In this document: positions 1-9,448 of the stretch, piece by piece | Position numbering within the stretch: the stretch's first letter is position 1 | Layout: each line of letters opens with the position of its first letter | Source: Zoogloea sp. | GTDB taxonomy: Bacteria; Pseudomonadota; Gammaproteobacteria; Burkholderiales; Rhodocyclaceae | Assembly: GCA_009026175.1 (NCBI GenBank) | Contig: WBTZ01000051.1 | Coordinates: forward strand, 1-33,919 | Direction: 5' to 3' | DNA: 33,919 nucleotides | Program-made: the position numbers and the translations under genes | The notes under the pieces: model-generated | What the model was told of the DNA's origin: nothing | The model's database searches: none | What the model saw: only the letters and a program-made list of their open reading frames with translations

Positions 1-2
1 CC

Positions 3-128
3 CTGGGGGCGCTGGGGGGGGGCATCTCGGCCTATCTGGCGGGACAGGCCCGGAGTCGCAGGCAGGATGCCCCGCAGCTGCGCCTCGAGCGGGCGGATTT
101 GACCGTAAGCGGAGGGTGTTCCCGATGA
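3..128 (+). CDS. rseC: RseC/MucC-like protein, C-terminal fragment
   Basis: The frame is open from the window edge to TGA at 126-128 and encodes about 41 residues. It begins with a glycine-rich hydrophobic stretch (LGALGGGISAYLAG) followed by a basic, polar tail (QARSRRQ...). That is what the end of the last membrane helix and the cytoplasmic tail of an RseC (SoxR-reducing) protein look like. The stop overlaps the ATG of the protease gene as ATGA. In proteobacteria the rpoE-rseA-rseB-rseC set often precedes mucD, which supports the call. Only the tail is visible, so the identity rests mainly on context. Confidence 0.55.
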   Translation: MGALGGGISAYLAGQARSRRQDAPQLRLERADLTVSGGCSR

Positions 129-1549
129 GTGCACGGGTCTTCAGGCAGTACTTTGCCGCCCTGCTGTTTGTGGTGGCTGCGTTGCCCGCGGTGGCGCGGG
201 ATCTGCCCGATATCGCGGGCCTGGCGGAGCGCCAGGGGCTGGCGGTCGTGAATATCAGCTCCACCCAGGCGGTCAAGGCGGCGCGCTCCGGAGTGCCGAA
301 CATGGATGAGGACGATCCCATGTTCGACTTCTTCCGCCGCTTCATTCCCCGCCATCCCTCCGTTCCCCGCGGCGAGCCCGACAACCGGTCGCTCGGCTCG
401 GGTTTCATCGTCTCCAGCGATGGCTATGTGCTGACCAATGCCCACGTGGTGGACGGGGCCGATGAGATCATCGTCAAGCTCACCGACAAGCGCGAGTTCC
501 GGGCGCGGGTGATGGGTGCCGATCCGCGTACCGATGTCGCCCTGCTCAAGATCGATGCGGCTGGCCTGCCGCGGGTCGTGCTGGGGGACCCCGACAAGCT
601 GAGGGTGGGCGACTGGGTGGTGGCCATCGGCTCGCCCTTCGGCTTCGAGAATTCGGTGACGGCCGGCATCGTCAGTGCCAAGGGGCGCTCCCTGCCGCAG
701 GAGAACTTCGTGCCCTTCATCCAGACCGACGTGGCCATCAATCCGGGTAACTCCGGCGGGCCGCTGTTCAACATGAAGGGCGAGGTGGTGGGCATCAACT
801 CGCAGATCTACAGCCGCACCGGTGGCTTCATGGGCTTGTCCTTCGCCATCCCCATCGATGTGGCGATGGATGTGCAGAACCAATTGCGCGCCAGCGGGCG
901 GGTCCAGCGGGGGCGCATCGGCGTGGCGATCCAGGAGGTGTCCCGCGAGCTGGCCGACAGCTTCAAGCTGAGCAAGCCGGTCGGGGCCCTGGTCAGTTCG
1001 GTGGAGAAGGGCAGCCCGGCGGACAAGGCCGGCATCGAGCAGGGGGACATCGTGCTGACTTTCGACGGCCGTTCCGTCTCGGTGTCGTCCGACCTGCCGC
1101 GCATCGTCGGTGCCACCCGGCCGGGCCACAAGGTGGCGGTGCAGGTGTGGCGGCGTGGAGTGGCGAAAGACCTGAGCGTGGTGGTGGCAGAGCTGCCCGA
1201 TGACAAGCAGAAGAAGGTCGTCTCCCGGAGCCCCAGGCCCGAGCCGGCATCCGCCAACAAGCTCGGCATCACCGTTGTGGAGCCGAATGCTGAACAGCGC
1301 AGGGACGGCCGTTTCGGCAATGGCGGCGTGGTGGTGGACAGCTTGCGGAGTGCTTCTGCAAGGGCCTCGGAGATCCAGTCCGGCGACGGCATCCTGGCAC
1401 TGGTCAGCAAGGGCGTGCGCACCGATATCCGTTCGGTGGATCAGTTCAACCGGCTGGTGGCCGGCCTCGAGTTCGGCCAGAGCGTGACCCTGCTGGTGGC
1501 CCGCGGCGACTTCCAGACCTTTGTGCCGGTGCGTACCCTTGAGCGCTGA
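125..1549 (+). CDS. mucD: Periplasmic serine protease of the DegP/HtrA (MucD) family
   Basis: This is a trypsin-like protease and chaperone that removes misfolded envelope proteins in the periplasm. The 474-residue product starts with a signal peptide (hydrophobic core about residues 10-22, cleavage likely after AVA at 22-24). The catalytic triad is visible: His107 in TNAHVV, Asp137 in RTDVALL, and Ser210 in the PGNSGGPL motif. Two PDZ domains follow, roughly residues 255-350 and 375-470. The start is ATG 125 rather than GTG 116: GGAGG at 111-115 is well spaced only from the ATG, and the ATG overlaps the upstream stop as ATGA. A position after an rseC-like gene suggests membership of the RpoE envelope-stress operon (inference). 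Confidence 0.95.
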   Translation: MSARVFRQYFAALLFVVAALPAVARDLPDIAGLAERQGLAVVNISSTQAVKAARSGVPNMDEDDPMFDFFRRFIPRHPSVPRGEPDNRSLGSGFIVSSDGYVLTNAHVVDGADEIIVKLTDKREFRARVMGADPRTDVALLKIDAAGLPRVVLGDPDKLRVGDWVVAIGSPFGFENSVTAGIVSAKGRSLPQENFVPFIQTDVAINPGNSGGPLFNMKGEVVGINSQIYSRTGGFMGLSFAIPIDVAMDVQNQLRASGRVQRGRIGVAIQEVSRELADSFKLSKPVGALVSSVEKGSPADKAGIEQGDIVLTFDGRSVSVSSDLPRIVGATRPGHKVAVQVWRRGVAKDLSVVVAELPDDKQKKVVSRSPRPEPASANKLGITVVEPNAEQRRDGRFGNGGVVVDSLRSASARASEIQSGDGILALVSKGVRTDIRSVDQFNRLVAGLEFGQSVTLLVARGDFQTFVPVRTLER

Positions 1550-1790
1550 ACGGCAACTGACCGTGCTGAGTCGCGAGTGGTGCCATCTGTGCCACGACCT
1601 GATCGAGGCGCTCAAGCCCCTGCAGGCAGAGTACGGCTTTGCGCTGCAGGTGGTGGACGTGGATGCGGATGAAGCCCTCGAGGCGCGCTGGAACGAACTG
1701 GTGCCCGTGCTGCTCGAGGGCGAGGTGGAGATCTGCCACCACTTTCTCGACGAGGGCGCCGTTCGTGCTCATTTCCAGCGTATCGGTTAG
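1539..1790 (+). CDS. Small glutaredoxin-like thiol-disulfide protein
   Basis: The product is about 83 residues with a single thioredoxin-fold domain. A CxxC motif (CHLC, residues 15-18) follows the first beta strand (QLTVLSREW), and a VVDVDAD strand and a VPVLL segment (the cis-proline region) come after it. This matches the DUF836/glutaredoxin-like family, often encoded between mucD and lepA in betaproteobacteria. Substrates are unknown. The start is uncertain: TTG 1539 gives a normal N-terminus and overlaps the protease stop by 11 bases, GTG 1563 is possible, and no clear ribosome binding site is seen for either. The gene ends just before an intrinsic terminator. Confidence 0.8.
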   Translation: MSAERQLTVLSREWCHLCHDLIEALKPLQAEYGFALQVVDVDADEALEARWNELVPVLLEGEVEICHHFLDEGAVRAHFQRIG

Positions 1791-1824
1791 AATCCAAGTC
1801 TTTGCCGGCAAACAAAATTTATCA

Positions 1825-1847
1825 GGGTGCCCCTCGGCACCCTTTTT
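1825..1847 (+). terminator. Intrinsic terminator upstream of lepA
   Basis: A perfect 7-bp GC-rich stem (GGGTGCC/GGCACCC) with a CCTC loop at 1825-1842 is followed directly by TTTTT. It lies 34 bases after the glutaredoxin-like gene, so it should end the mucD transcript. A role as an attenuator for lepA is possible, because no strong promoter was found between it and lepA. Confidence 0.85.
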
Positions 1848-1848
1848 C

Positions 1849-1938
1849 ATGGCTCATATGAAACAACCCCCATTCTCATTGCGTCCGCAGTCCCCCGTGG
1901 GGGCGCTGCTGCCCTTGAGACGGCTCGGCGCGTACTGA
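1849..1938 (+). CDS. Possible 29-residue leader ORF upstream of lepA
   Basis: A short frame (start [10 protein letters not shown], end RLGAY) runs from ATG 1849, or ATG 1858, to TGA at 1936-1938. One base separates its stop from the lepA ATG. It starts immediately after the terminator T-tract and has no Shine-Dalgarno sequence, so it may not be translated. Its placement is what would be needed to couple lepA translation to upstream ribosomes, since lepA also lacks a clear Shine-Dalgarno sequence. It also contains CCCC-CGTG-GGGG, able to form a small hairpin. Listed as a candidate only. Confidence 0.25.
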   Translation: MAHMKQPPFSLRPQSPVGALLPLRRLGAY

Positions 1939-1939
1939 T

Positions 1940-3736
1940 ATGCAACACATCCGAAACTTCTCGATCATCGCCCACATCGACCACGGTAAATCCACCCTGG
2001 CCGACCGGATCATCCAGCTCTGCGGCGGCCTGTCCTCCCGGGAAATGGAGGCCCAGGTGCTCGACTCGATGGACATCGAGCGCGAGCGTGGCATCACCAT
2101 CAAGGCCCAGACGGCGGCGCTCAGCTACCGTGCCCGGGATGGCCAGATCTACAACCTGAACCTCATCGACACCCCGGGCCACGTGGACTTCTCCTATGAG
2201 GTGTCCCGCTCGCTGGCGGCCTGCGAAGGCGGCCTGCTGGTGGTCGATGCCTCCCAGGGGGTCGAGGCCCAGACCGTGGCCAACTGCTACACGGCCCTCG
2301 ACCAGGGGGTCGAAGTGGTGCCCGTGCTCAACAAGATGGACCTGCCCCAGGCCAATCCGGAAGGGGCCAAGCAGGAGATCGAGGATGTCATCGGCATCGA
2401 TGCCACCGACGCCATCCCCTGTTCGGCCAAGACCGGCATGGGCGTGGAGGACATCCTGGAGGCCGTGATCGCCCGCATCCCGCCGCCCAAGGGCGATCCG
2501 GATGCGCCGCTGAAGGCCCTGATCATCGATTCCTGGTTCGACAACTATGTCGGCGTGGTGATGCTGGTCCGGGTGGTGGATGGTGTGCTCAAGCCCAAGG
2601 ACAAGATCATGTTTATGTCCACCGGCGTACAGCAGCTGTGCGAGCAGGTCGGCGTGTTCACGCCCAAGTCCCAGCAGCGGGAAACCCTGTCGGCCGGGCA
2701 GGTGGGTTTCATCATCGCGGGCATCAAGGAGCTGAAGTCCGCCAAGGTGGGTGACACCATCACCCTGGCCAACCGCAAGGCGGAAGAGCCCCTGGCCGGC
2801 TTCAAGGAGATCAAGCCCCAGGTGTTCGCCGGCCTCTATCCGGTGGAGTCCAACGAATACGACCAGCTGCGCGAGTCCCTCGAGAAGCTGCGCCTCAACG
2901 ACGCCTCCCTGCAGTTCGAGCCGGAAGTCTCCCAGGCCCTGGGTTTTGGCTTCCGTTGCGGCTTCCTCGGCCTGCTGCACATGGAAATCGTGCAGGAGCG
3001 CCTGGAGCGGGAGTTCGACATGAACCTCATCACCACGGCGCCCACCGTGGTGTACGAAGTCCTGATGAAGGACGGCGTCGTCGAGCAGATCTCCAACCCG
3101 TCCCGGCTGCCCGACCTGTCCAAGGTCGAGGAAGTGCGCGAGCCCATCATCAAGGCCACCATCTTCCTGCCCCAGGAGTACGTCGGCTCGGTCATCACCC
3201 TGTGCAACCAGAAGCGCGGTTCCCAGGTGGACATGCTCTATCACGGCCGCCAAGTGCAGCTGGTGTACGACATGCCCATGAACGAAGTGGTCATGGACTT
3301 CTTCGACAAGCTGAAGTCCGTGTCGCGGGGCTATGCCTCCCTCGACTACGAGTTCAAGGAATACCGCGCCGCCGATCTGGTCAAGCTCGATGTGCTGGTG
3401 TCCAGCGAGAAGGTCGATGCCCTGTCCATCATCGTGCACCGGGCCAACTCCCAGTACCGCGGCCGTGAGCTGGTTGCCAAGCTGCGCGAGCTGATCCCGC
3501 GCCAGATGTTCGACGTAGCCATCCAGGCCGCCATCGGCTCCAACATCGTGGCCCGTGAAACCATCAAGGCCCTGCGCAAGAACGTGCTGGCCAAGTGTTA
3601 CGGCGGCGACATCACGCGGAAGAAGAAGCTCCTCGAGAAGCAGAAGGAGGGCAAGAAGCGGATGAAGCAGGTCGGCAACGTCGAGATTCCGCAGGAGGCC
3701 TTCCTGGCCGTGCTGCGGGTGGATGAAGGTAAATAA
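1940..3736 (+). CDS. lepA: Elongation factor 4 (LepA) GTPase
   Basis: This is a ribosome-bound translational GTPase that acts on stalled or mispositioned ribosomes. The 598-residue length is normal for the family. GTP-binding motifs are in order: the P-loop AHIDHGKST near residue 11, DTPGHVDF (G3), NKMDLP (G4) and CSAKTG (G5). The EF-G-like domains II, III and V and the LepA-specific C-terminal domain follow, with the lysine-rich stretch [19 protein letters not shown] near the end typical of LepA. The start has no good Shine-Dalgarno sequence. lepB follows after 30 bases, the classic lepA-lepB pair. Confidence 0.98.
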   Translation: MQHIRNFSIIAHIDHGKSTLADRIIQLCGGLSSREMEAQVLDSMDIERERGITIKAQTAALSYRARDGQIYNLNLIDTPGHVDFSYEVSRSLAACEGGLLVVDASQGVEAQTVANCYTALDQGVEVVPVLNKMDLPQANPEGAKQEIEDVIGIDATDAIPCSAKTGMGVEDILEAVIARIPPPKGDPDAPLKALIIDSWFDNYVGVVMLVRVVDGVLKPKDKIMFMSTGVQQLCEQVGVFTPKSQQRETLSAGQVGFIIAGIKELKSAKVGDTITLANRKAEEPLAGFKEIKPQVFAGLYPVESNEYDQLRESLEKLRLNDASLQFEPEVSQALGFGFRCGFLGLLHMEIVQERLEREFDMNLITTAPTVVYEVLMKDGVVEQISNPSRLPDLSKVEEVREPIIKATIFLPQEYVGSVITLCNQKRGSQVDMLYHGRQVQLVYDMPMNEVVMDFFDKLKSVSRGYASLDYEFKEYRAADLVKLDVLVSSEKVDALSIIVHRANSQYRGRELVAKLRELIPRQMFDVAIQAAIGSNIVARETIKALRKNVLAKCYGGDITRKKKLLEKQKEGKKRMKQVGNVEIPQEAFLAVLRVDEGK

Positions 3737-3766
3737 GCCGGCGCTGCCGGCGCCAGGAGTGAACGC

Positions 3767-4555
3767 GTGAATTTTGCTTTGATTCTTTTCGTACTGCTGG
3801 TGGCCAGCGGCGTGTTGTGGGCGCTGGACCATTTCGTGGCCAGCAGGCGCCGTTCGGTCGGCGCCAAGTCACCCTGGTGGGTGGAGTACGGCGCCAGCTT
3901 CTTCCCGGTGATCCTGGTGGTGTTCTGCCTGCGCTCCTTTGTCGTCGAGCCCTTCAAGATTCCGTCGGGCTCGATGATCCCGACCTTGCTGGTCGGCGAC
4001 TTCATCCTGGTCAACAAGTGGACCTACGGCATCCGCCTGCCGGTGATCAACAAGAAGATCATCGAGGTGAATCAGCCCAAGCGTGGCGATGTGATGGTGT
4101 TCCGCTTCCCGGGTGATCCGTCTCTCGACTACATCAAGCGGGTGGTCGGCCTGCCTGGCGACAAGGTCGAGTACATCGACAAGAAGCTGACCATCAACGG
4201 CCAGGCCATGCCCCAGCAGGAAGCGGGTGACTACCTGCACGCCGACCGCCTCTACTACTCGAGCCGCTTCACCGAGAAGCTCGGCGACGTGGAGCACAAC
4301 ATCATCACCGACAAGGACGCGCCGGCCTTCGTGTCGCAGGTGACGCCCTACGCCTTCCGCGAGAACTGCACCTATACTAGCCGGGGCGTGTCCTGCACCG
4401 TGCCGCAGGGGCACTACTTCATGATGGGCGACAACCGCGACGGCAGCTTCGACAGCCGGGGCTGGGGCTTCGTCCCGGAGCAGAACATTGTTGGCAAGGC
4501 CTTCTTCATCTGGTTCAATTTCAGCGATCTGAAACGCATAGGCAGCTTCCACTAA
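3767..4555 (+). CDS. lepB: Signal peptidase I
   Basis: This inner-membrane enzyme cleaves signal peptides from exported proteins on the periplasmic side. The 262-residue product has two N-terminal membrane segments (about residues 3-20 and 43-60). The Ser/Lys dyad is visible: Ser69 in IPSGSMIPTL and Lys124 in DYIKRVVGLPGDK. The conserved box GDNRDGSFDSRGWG follows near the C-terminus. The start is GTG 3767, supported by CAGGAG at 3754-3759 with 7 bases between. Confidence 0.97.
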   Translation: MNFALILFVLLVASGVLWALDHFVASRRRSVGAKSPWWVEYGASFFPVILVVFCLRSFVVEPFKIPSGSMIPTLLVGDFILVNKWTYGIRLPVINKKIIEVNQPKRGDVMVFRFPGDPSLDYIKRVVGLPGDKVEYIDKKLTINGQAMPQQEAGDYLHADRLYYSSRFTEKLGDVEHNIITDKDAPAFVSQVTPYAFRENCTYTSRGVSCTVPQGHYFMMGDNRDGSFDSRGWGFVPEQNIVGKAFFIWFNFSDLKRIGSFH

Positions 4556-4557
4556 TC

Positions 4558-4932
4558 ATGACACGTAAAAGCCAGGCCGGCCTCAGCCTCATCGGAACCA
4601 TGTTCGTCGGGGTGGTGCTGGCTGCCACCGTACTGCTGGGCCTCAAGCTGATTCCGGTGGCCAGCGAGTTCTTCGGCGTCAAGCGCGCCATCGCGGCCGT
4701 GGCCGCCGCTGCGGATCCCCAGACGGCCACCGTGCCCCAGTTGCGCATGGCCTTCTCCAAGCGTGCGCTGGTGGACGAGATCACCAGCGTCAGCGCCACC
4801 GACCTGGACATCACCAAGGAGAACGGCCAGATCGTCATCTCGGTGGAATACAGCCGCAAGGTGCCCCTGTTCTCCGGGGTGAGCCTGTTGTTCGATCTGT
4901 CGGCGAGCAGTGCCGGCAGTGCAGTCAAATGA
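4558..4932 (+). CDS. DUF4845 membrane-anchored protein
   Basis: The 124-residue protein has one N-terminal hydrophobic helix (about residues 8-32) preceded by a short basic tail. The [11 protein letters not shown] start resembles a type IV pilin N-terminus. The rest is a soluble domain with no recognised catalytic motif, matching the DUF4845 family. That family sits almost invariably between lepB and rnc in betaproteobacteria, and its function is unknown. It starts 2 bases after lepB, and its stop overlaps the rnc start as ATGA, so it is co-translated with rnc. Confidence 0.85.
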   Translation: MTRKSQAGLSLIGTMFVGVVLAATVLLGLKLIPVASEFFGVKRAIAAVAAAADPQTATVPQLRMAFSKRALVDEITSVSATDLDITKENGQIVISVEYSRKVPLFSGVSLLFDLSASSAGSAVK

Positions 4933-5600
4933 AACTAGAAGGATTGCAGCGGGCCATCGGCTATCGCTTCACCCGCCCGGAGTTGCTGAGCCAGGCGCTG
5001 ACCCACCGCAGCTTTGGGTCGCCCCACAACGAGCGCCTCGAGTTTCTTGGCGACAGCGTGCTCAACTGTGTCACCGCCATTGCCCTGTTCGACCGCTTCA
5101 ACGACCTGCGCGAGGGTGACCTGTCCCGCCTGCGGGCCAACCTGGTGCGCCAGGAGGCCCTCCACCGGGTGGCCGACAGCCTGCATCTGGGCGACTACCT
5201 GAACCTGGGCGAGGGTGAGCTGAAGAGCGGCGGCCATCGCCGTCCGTCCATCCTGGCCGATGCCCTCGAGGCCATCTTCGCCGCGGTATACCTGGATGCG
5301 GGGTTCGAGGCGGCCCGCTCGGTGATCGACAGGCTGTATGCCCCGGCGCTGGCCGAGCTCGATCCGGCCCGCGCCCTGAAGGACCCCAAGACCGCCCTGC
5401 AGGAATGGCTGCAGGGGCGGCGCATGCCCTTGCCCCGCTACAGCCTCGCGGCGACCCGGGGTGAAGCCCACCAGCAGGAATTCGAGGTCGAGTGCGAGAT
5501 CGCCGGCCTTGGCCTCAAGACCCGCGGCAACGGCGTTAGTCGCCGTGCCGCCGAACAGCAGTCCGCCCAGCGGGCGCTGGAACTCCTTCCCAAGCAATGA
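4929..5600 (+). CDS. rnc: Ribonuclease III
   Basis: This enzyme cleaves double-stranded RNA, including rRNA precursors and structured mRNAs. The 223-residue protein has the RNase III signature [10 protein letters not shown] at residues 34-43 (metal ligands Glu38 and Asp42) and the second acidic pair in ADALEAIF (Asp111, Glu114). A double-stranded RNA binding domain fills residues 150-220. It overlaps the neighbouring genes by ATGA on both sides. Confidence 0.97.
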   Translation: MKLEGLQRAIGYRFTRPELLSQALTHRSFGSPHNERLEFLGDSVLNCVTAIALFDRFNDLREGDLSRLRANLVRQEALHRVADSLHLGDYLNLGEGELKSGGHRRPSILADALEAIFAAVYLDAGFEAARSVIDRLYAPALAELDPARALKDPKTALQEWLQGRRMPLPRYSLAATRGEAHQQEFEVECEIAGLGLKTRGNGVSRRAAEQQSAQRALELLPKQ

Positions 5601-6505
5601 CCGAATCCAATACTCCCGGCGGCCAGCCTGCCCGTACCGGCTTTGTCGCCATCGTCGGCCGTCCCAACGTCGGCAAGTCGACCCTGCTCAACCGCCTGAT
5701 CGGCCAGAAGATCAGCATCGTCTCCCGCAAGGCCCAGACCACCCGGCACCGGGTGACCGGGGTGCTCACCGAGGGGCAGGCCCAGTTCATCTTCGTCGAT
5801 ACGCCGGGCTTCCAGACCCGCCACAAGAACGCCCTCAACCGGGCCATGAACCGCACCGTGACCCAGGTGCTGGCCGACGTGGACCTGGTCCTCTTCGTGA
5901 TCGAGAGCGGCCGCTATGGTCCCGACGACGAGCAGGTGGTCAAGCTGCTGCCCGAAGGCGCCAAGGTCATCCTGGTGATCAACAAGGTCGACCTGCTGGA
6001 GGACAAGGCGCGTCTGCTGCCCTTCCTGCAGAAGATGAGCGCCGTCTATCCGTTCGCCGAGATCGTGCCGGTGAGCGCCGAAAAGGGCCGCAACACCGAC
6101 CAGCTGGTGAAGGCCGCCGAGCCCTACCTGCCGGAGGGCGAGTGGATCTTCGACCAGGACGACATCACCGACCGCAGCGAGCGCTTCCTGGCCGCCGAGT
6201 TCATCCGCGAGAAGCTGTTCCGCCAGCTGGGCGAGGAGTTGCCCTACGGCATGACCGTCGAGATCGAGAAGTTCGAGGCCGAGGCCGGCCTGCGCCGCAT
6301 CCACGCGGCGGTGATCGTGGACAAGTCTGCCCACAAGGCCATGGTCATCGGCAAGGGGGGCGAGCGCCTCAAGCGGATCGGCACCGAAGCCCGCCTCGAG
6401 ATGGAAAAGCTGTTCGACTCCAAGGTCTTCCTTGAGGTGTGGGTCAAGGTCAAGAGCGGCTGGGCCGATGACGAGCGCGCCATCAAGAGCCTCGGCTACG
6501 AGTAA
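5597..6505 (+). CDS. era: GTPase Era
   Basis: This GTPase binds the 3' end of 16S rRNA and helps 30S subunit maturation. The 302-residue protein shows G1 GRPNVGKST (residues 21-29), the switch region AQTTRH (46-51), G3 DTPGF (68-72) and G4 NKVD (about 129-132). A C-terminal KH domain carries [11 protein letters not shown] (about residue 253). The start overlaps the rnc stop as ATGA. The rnc-era pairing is conserved and links rRNA cleavage with subunit assembly. Confidence 0.97.
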   Translation: MTESNTPGGQPARTGFVAIVGRPNVGKSTLLNRLIGQKISIVSRKAQTTRHRVTGVLTEGQAQFIFVDTPGFQTRHKNALNRAMNRTVTQVLADVDLVLFVIESGRYGPDDEQVVKLLPEGAKVILVINKVDLLEDKARLLPFLQKMSAVYPFAEIVPVSAEKGRNTDQLVKAAEPYLPEGEWIFDQDDITDRSERFLAAEFIREKLFRQLGEELPYGMTVEIEKFEAEAGLRRIHAAVIVDKSAHKAMVIGKGGERLKRIGTEARLEMEKLFDSKVFLEVWVKVKSGWADDERAIKSLGYE

Positions 6506-6526
6506 CTCCGCGGAAAGAAGCGCCCG

Positions 6527-7267
6527 GTGAGCGTCAGGCAGCGGGTCGACCAGCAGCCGGGTTTCGTGCTGCACACCTATCCTTACCGGGAGACCAGCCT
6601 GATCGTCGAGGTCTTCAGCCGCGACCATGGCCGGATCGGCCTGGTGGCCAAGGGCGCCAGGCGCCCCATGTCCCAGTTGCGGGGCGTGCTGATGGCCTTT
6701 CAGCCCCTCTTCATCGACTGGAGTGGCGGCGGCGAGATGAAGACCCTGGTGCGCGCCGAATGGCAGGGCGGGCAGCCCCTGCTGGGCGGCCAGGCGCTCC
6801 TCTGCGCCTACTACCTCAATGAATTGCTGATGCGCCTGCTGCCCCGCGAGGATGCCCATCCGGCGCTCTACCGGGCCTACGGCGAGGCCCTGCGCGCCCT
6901 CGCCGACGACGAGTCGCGGGAGTTCGTGCTGCGCCGCTTCGAGCTGGCCATGCTGCAGGAACTGGGCTACGGGCTGGAGCTCGAGTCCGACTGCGACGGC
7001 CGGCCCATCCGGCCCGACTCGCGCTACGCCTATATAATCGAGCGCGGCGCGGTACCCCTGGACGAGTACGGCGTTGCCGACGACAGCTCGGTGGTTGCCG
7101 GCCAGACCCTGCTCGACATGGCCCACGGCGAGTTCCGCAACCCCGAATCCCTGGCCGGCAGCAAGGCCCTGATGCGCCGCCTGATCCAGCATTACCTTGG
7201 CGGGCAGGTGCTCCAGTCCCGCCGCGTATTTACCGAACTGCTAGCCTATCCCGGAGAAAGCTCTTGA
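6527..7267 (+). CDS. recO: DNA repair protein RecO
   Basis: RecO anneals single strands and helps load RecA in the RecFOR pathway. The 246-residue protein begins with the typical OB-fold segment (PGFVLHTYPYRETSLIVEVF, then HGRIGLVAKGARRP), followed by a helical domain. It starts at GTG 6527 with only a weak purine-rich ribosome site (GGAAAGAAG). The stop overlaps the pdxJ start as TTGA. The order era-recO-pdxJ-acpS is standard in proteobacteria. Confidence 0.94.
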   Translation: MSVRQRVDQQPGFVLHTYPYRETSLIVEVFSRDHGRIGLVAKGARRPMSQLRGVLMAFQPLFIDWSGGGEMKTLVRAEWQGGQPLLGGQALLCAYYLNELLMRLLPREDAHPALYRAYGEALRALADDESREFVLRRFELAMLQELGYGLELESDCDGRPIRPDSRYAYIIERGAVPLDEYGVADDSSVVAGQTLLDMAHGEFRNPESLAGSKALMRRLIQHYLGGQVLQSRRVFTELLAYPGESS

Positions 7268-8025
7268 TCGAACTCGGCGTTAACATCGACCACGTGGCCA
7301 CCCTGCGCCAGGCCCGCCGCACTTGGGAGCCCGACCCCTGCTGGGCGGCGGTCGAGGCCCACCTCGGCGGTGCCGACGGCATCACCGTGCATCTGCGTGA
7401 AGACCGTCGCCACATCCAGGACGCGGACGTGCGCAAGCTGAGCGAGCTGACCCAGATCAAGCTCAATCTCGAGATGGCGGCCACCGACGAGATGGTCGGC
7501 ATCGCCTGCGGGATCCGCCCCCAGATGGCCATGTTCGTGCCGGAGGGGCGTCACGAGGTGACCACCGAAGGCGGTCTCGACATCGTCTCCCAGGAGGCCC
7601 GCCTGAAGGACGCGGTGGCCCGCCTGGCGGAGCACGGCATCACCGTCAGCGTCTTCATCGACGCCGAGCTGGCCCAGGTGGAGGCCGCCGCGCGCATCGG
7701 TGCCCGGGTATGCGAGATCCATACCGGCCCCTACGCCCACGTCTTCCATGACGCCGGGCGTGACGCCGAGAGCCCGGCGGTGCTGGCCGAGGTGGCCAAG
7801 ATCCGCGCCGCCGGGGCGGCCATCCGTCAGCTGGGCATGCGCTTCAATGCCGGCCATGCCCTCAACTACTACAACGTCCAGCCGATCGCCCGCCTGCCGG
7901 GGATCCGCGAGCTGCACATCGGTCACTCCATCGTCAGCCGTTCGGTGTTCACCGGCCTGCGCGAGGCCGTGCGCGAGATGAAGCGCCTGATGCGCGAGGC
8001 CGCCGAGCAGGGCGACGTCGCATGA
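7264..8025 (+). CDS. pdxJ: Pyridoxine 5'-phosphate synthase
   Basis: PdxJ condenses 1-deoxyxylulose 5-phosphate with 3-amino-2-oxopropyl phosphate to form pyridoxine 5'-phosphate, the ring-closing step of vitamin B6 synthesis. The 253-residue TIM barrel starts with the family hallmark MIELGVNIDHVATLRQAR and contains the phosphate-binding segments GADGITVHLREDRRHI and NAGHALNYYN. It starts at an unusual TTG (7264) that overlaps the recO stop. GGAG at 7253-7256 supports this start. Confidence 0.96.
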   Translation: MIELGVNIDHVATLRQARRTWEPDPCWAAVEAHLGGADGITVHLREDRRHIQDADVRKLSELTQIKLNLEMAATDEMVGIACGIRPQMAMFVPEGRHEVTTEGGLDIVSQEARLKDAVARLAEHGITVSVFIDAELAQVEAAARIGARVCEIHTGPYAHVFHDAGRDAESPAVLAEVAKIRAAGAAIRQLGMRFNAGHALNYYNVQPIARLPGIRELHIGHSIVSRSVFTGLREAVREMKRLMREAAEQGDVA

Positions 8026-8399
8026 TCCACGGGGTCGGCACCGACATCGTGCGGGTCGCCCGCATGGACGAGGCGCTGGCCCGCCACGGGGAGCGCTTCG
8101 CCTGGCGCATCCTGCACGAGCAGGAGCGCGCGGCCTTCAGCGCGTCGCGCATGCCGGGCCGCTTCCTGGCCAAGCGTTTTGCCGCCAAGGAGGCCTTCGG
8201 CAAGGCCCTCGGCACGGGCGTGGCCGCGCCGGCCACCCTGCATGCGGTGCGCGTGGGTCACGACGCCCTGGGCAAGCCCTTGTTCGAATACACCCCGGAG
8301 CTGGAGGACTACCTCCGGGGCCGGGGGCTTGCCGCCCATCTCAGCCTGTCCGACGAAACCGACTACGTCGTCGCCTTTGCCGTCATCGAGAAGCCATGA
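8022..8399 (+). CDS. acpS: Holo-[acyl-carrier-protein] synthase
   Basis: AcpS transfers 4'-phosphopantetheine from CoA to apo-ACP, switching on fatty acid synthesis. The 125-residue length is normal. The metal-binding residues are visible: Asp8 in GVGTDIV and Glu57 in RFAAKEAFGKALGTG. ATGA overlaps link it to pdxJ upstream and nagZ downstream. Confidence 0.96.
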   Translation: MIHGVGTDIVRVARMDEALARHGERFAWRILHEQERAAFSASRMPGRFLAKRFAAKEAFGKALGTGVAAPATLHAVRVGHDALGKPLFEYTPELEDYLRGRGLAAHLSLSDETDYVVAFAVIEKP

Positions 8400-9433
8400 A
8401 GCCATCCCACGCCCTGCCGGGCCCCGTCATGCTCGACGTGGCCGGCCACGAACTCAGCGCCGAAGAGCGGGAGGTCCTGCAGCATCCCCTGGCAGGCGGG
8501 GTCATCCTGTTCGCCCGCAATTACGCAGAGCCGGAGCAGCTGCGCGCCCTGACCACCGCAATCCGCGCGGCGCGGCCTGAACTCATCATCTCGGTGGACC
8601 ATGAAGGCGGCCGGGTGCAGCGTTTCCGCGAAGGCTTCACCCGCCTGCCGGCGATGCGGCGCCTGGGCGAGGCCTGGGCCCTCGATCCGGCCTTCGGCAA
8701 GTCCTGCGCCCGCCAGGCCGGGCTGGTGCTGGCGGCCGAGCTGCGGGCCCATGGCGTGGATCTCAGCTACGCGCCGGTGCTCGACCTGGACTACGGGGTC
8801 AGCAGCGTGATCGGTGACCGCGCCTTCCACCGGGAGCCCGCGGTGGCCACGGAGCTGGCCCGGGAGGTCATCGCCGGCCTGGCCCAGGCCGGCCTGCGCG
8901 CGGTCGGCAAGCATTTTCCGGGGCATGGCGCGGTGGAAGCCGACTCCCATGTGGCCATCCCCGTGGACCGGCGCGGCTTCGAGGCGGTGTGGGCCGAAGA
9001 CATCGTGCCCTTCCGCCTGCTGGCGCCGGAGCTGGGGGGGGTGATGCCTGCCCACGTGATCTTCGAGCAGATCGACGCGCGGCCGGCGGGCTTCTCTCCG
9101 TTCTGGCTGCAGGATGTGCTGCGCGGCCGTCTGGGCTTTCAGGGGGTGATCTTCAGCGACGACCTGACCATGGAAGGGGCCAGCGTGGCGGGTGGCATCC
9201 GCGAGCGGGCGGCGGCGGCGCATGGCGCAGGCTGCGACATGGTGCTGGTGTGCAACCGCCCGGAGCTGGCCATCGAACTGCTGGACCACTGGCGGCCCGA
9301 AGTCAGTGCCGGCAGCCAGGCGCGCATCCACGCCCTGCGGCCGAAGCCGGGCAGTGCGCCGGCCGATCCGCAGACCCTGGCCGGCTGGGCGACCTACACC
9401 GACGCCCGCGACGCCATCCGTTCCCTCGCCTGA
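8396..9433 (+). CDS. nagZ: Beta-N-acetylhexosaminidase NagZ (GH3)
   Basis: NagZ removes N-acetylglucosamine from muropeptides in the cytoplasm during peptidoglycan recycling. The 345-residue GH3 protein has ISVDHEGGRVQRF (residues 65-77), the KHFPGHG motif (172-178) with the flexible-loop DSH (183-185), and SDDLTME (254-260) holding the nucleophilic Asp. There is no signal peptide, as expected for a cytoplasmic enzyme. It overlaps acpS by ATGA. Confidence 0.96.
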   Translation: MKPSHALPGPVMLDVAGHELSAEEREVLQHPLAGGVILFARNYAEPEQLRALTTAIRAARPELIISVDHEGGRVQRFREGFTRLPAMRRLGEAWALDPAFGKSCARQAGLVLAAELRAHGVDLSYAPVLDLDYGVSSVIGDRAFHREPAVATELAREVIAGLAQAGLRAVGKHFPGHGAVEADSHVAIPVDRRGFEAVWAEDIVPFRLLAPELGGVMPAHVIFEQIDARPAGFSPFWLQDVLRGRLGFQGVIFSDDLTMEGASVAGGIRERAAAAHGAGCDMVLVCNRPELAIELLDHWRPEVSAGSQARIHALRPKPGSAPADPQTLAGWATYTDARDAIRSLA

Positions 9434-9448
9434 GCGGAGCGCGCCAGC

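Noticed and set aside
7033-7038. TATAAT inside recO, possible internal promoter for pdxJ
   Set aside because: No -35-like hexamer at 16-18 bases upstream, and pdxJ is already coupled to recO by an overlapping TTGA.
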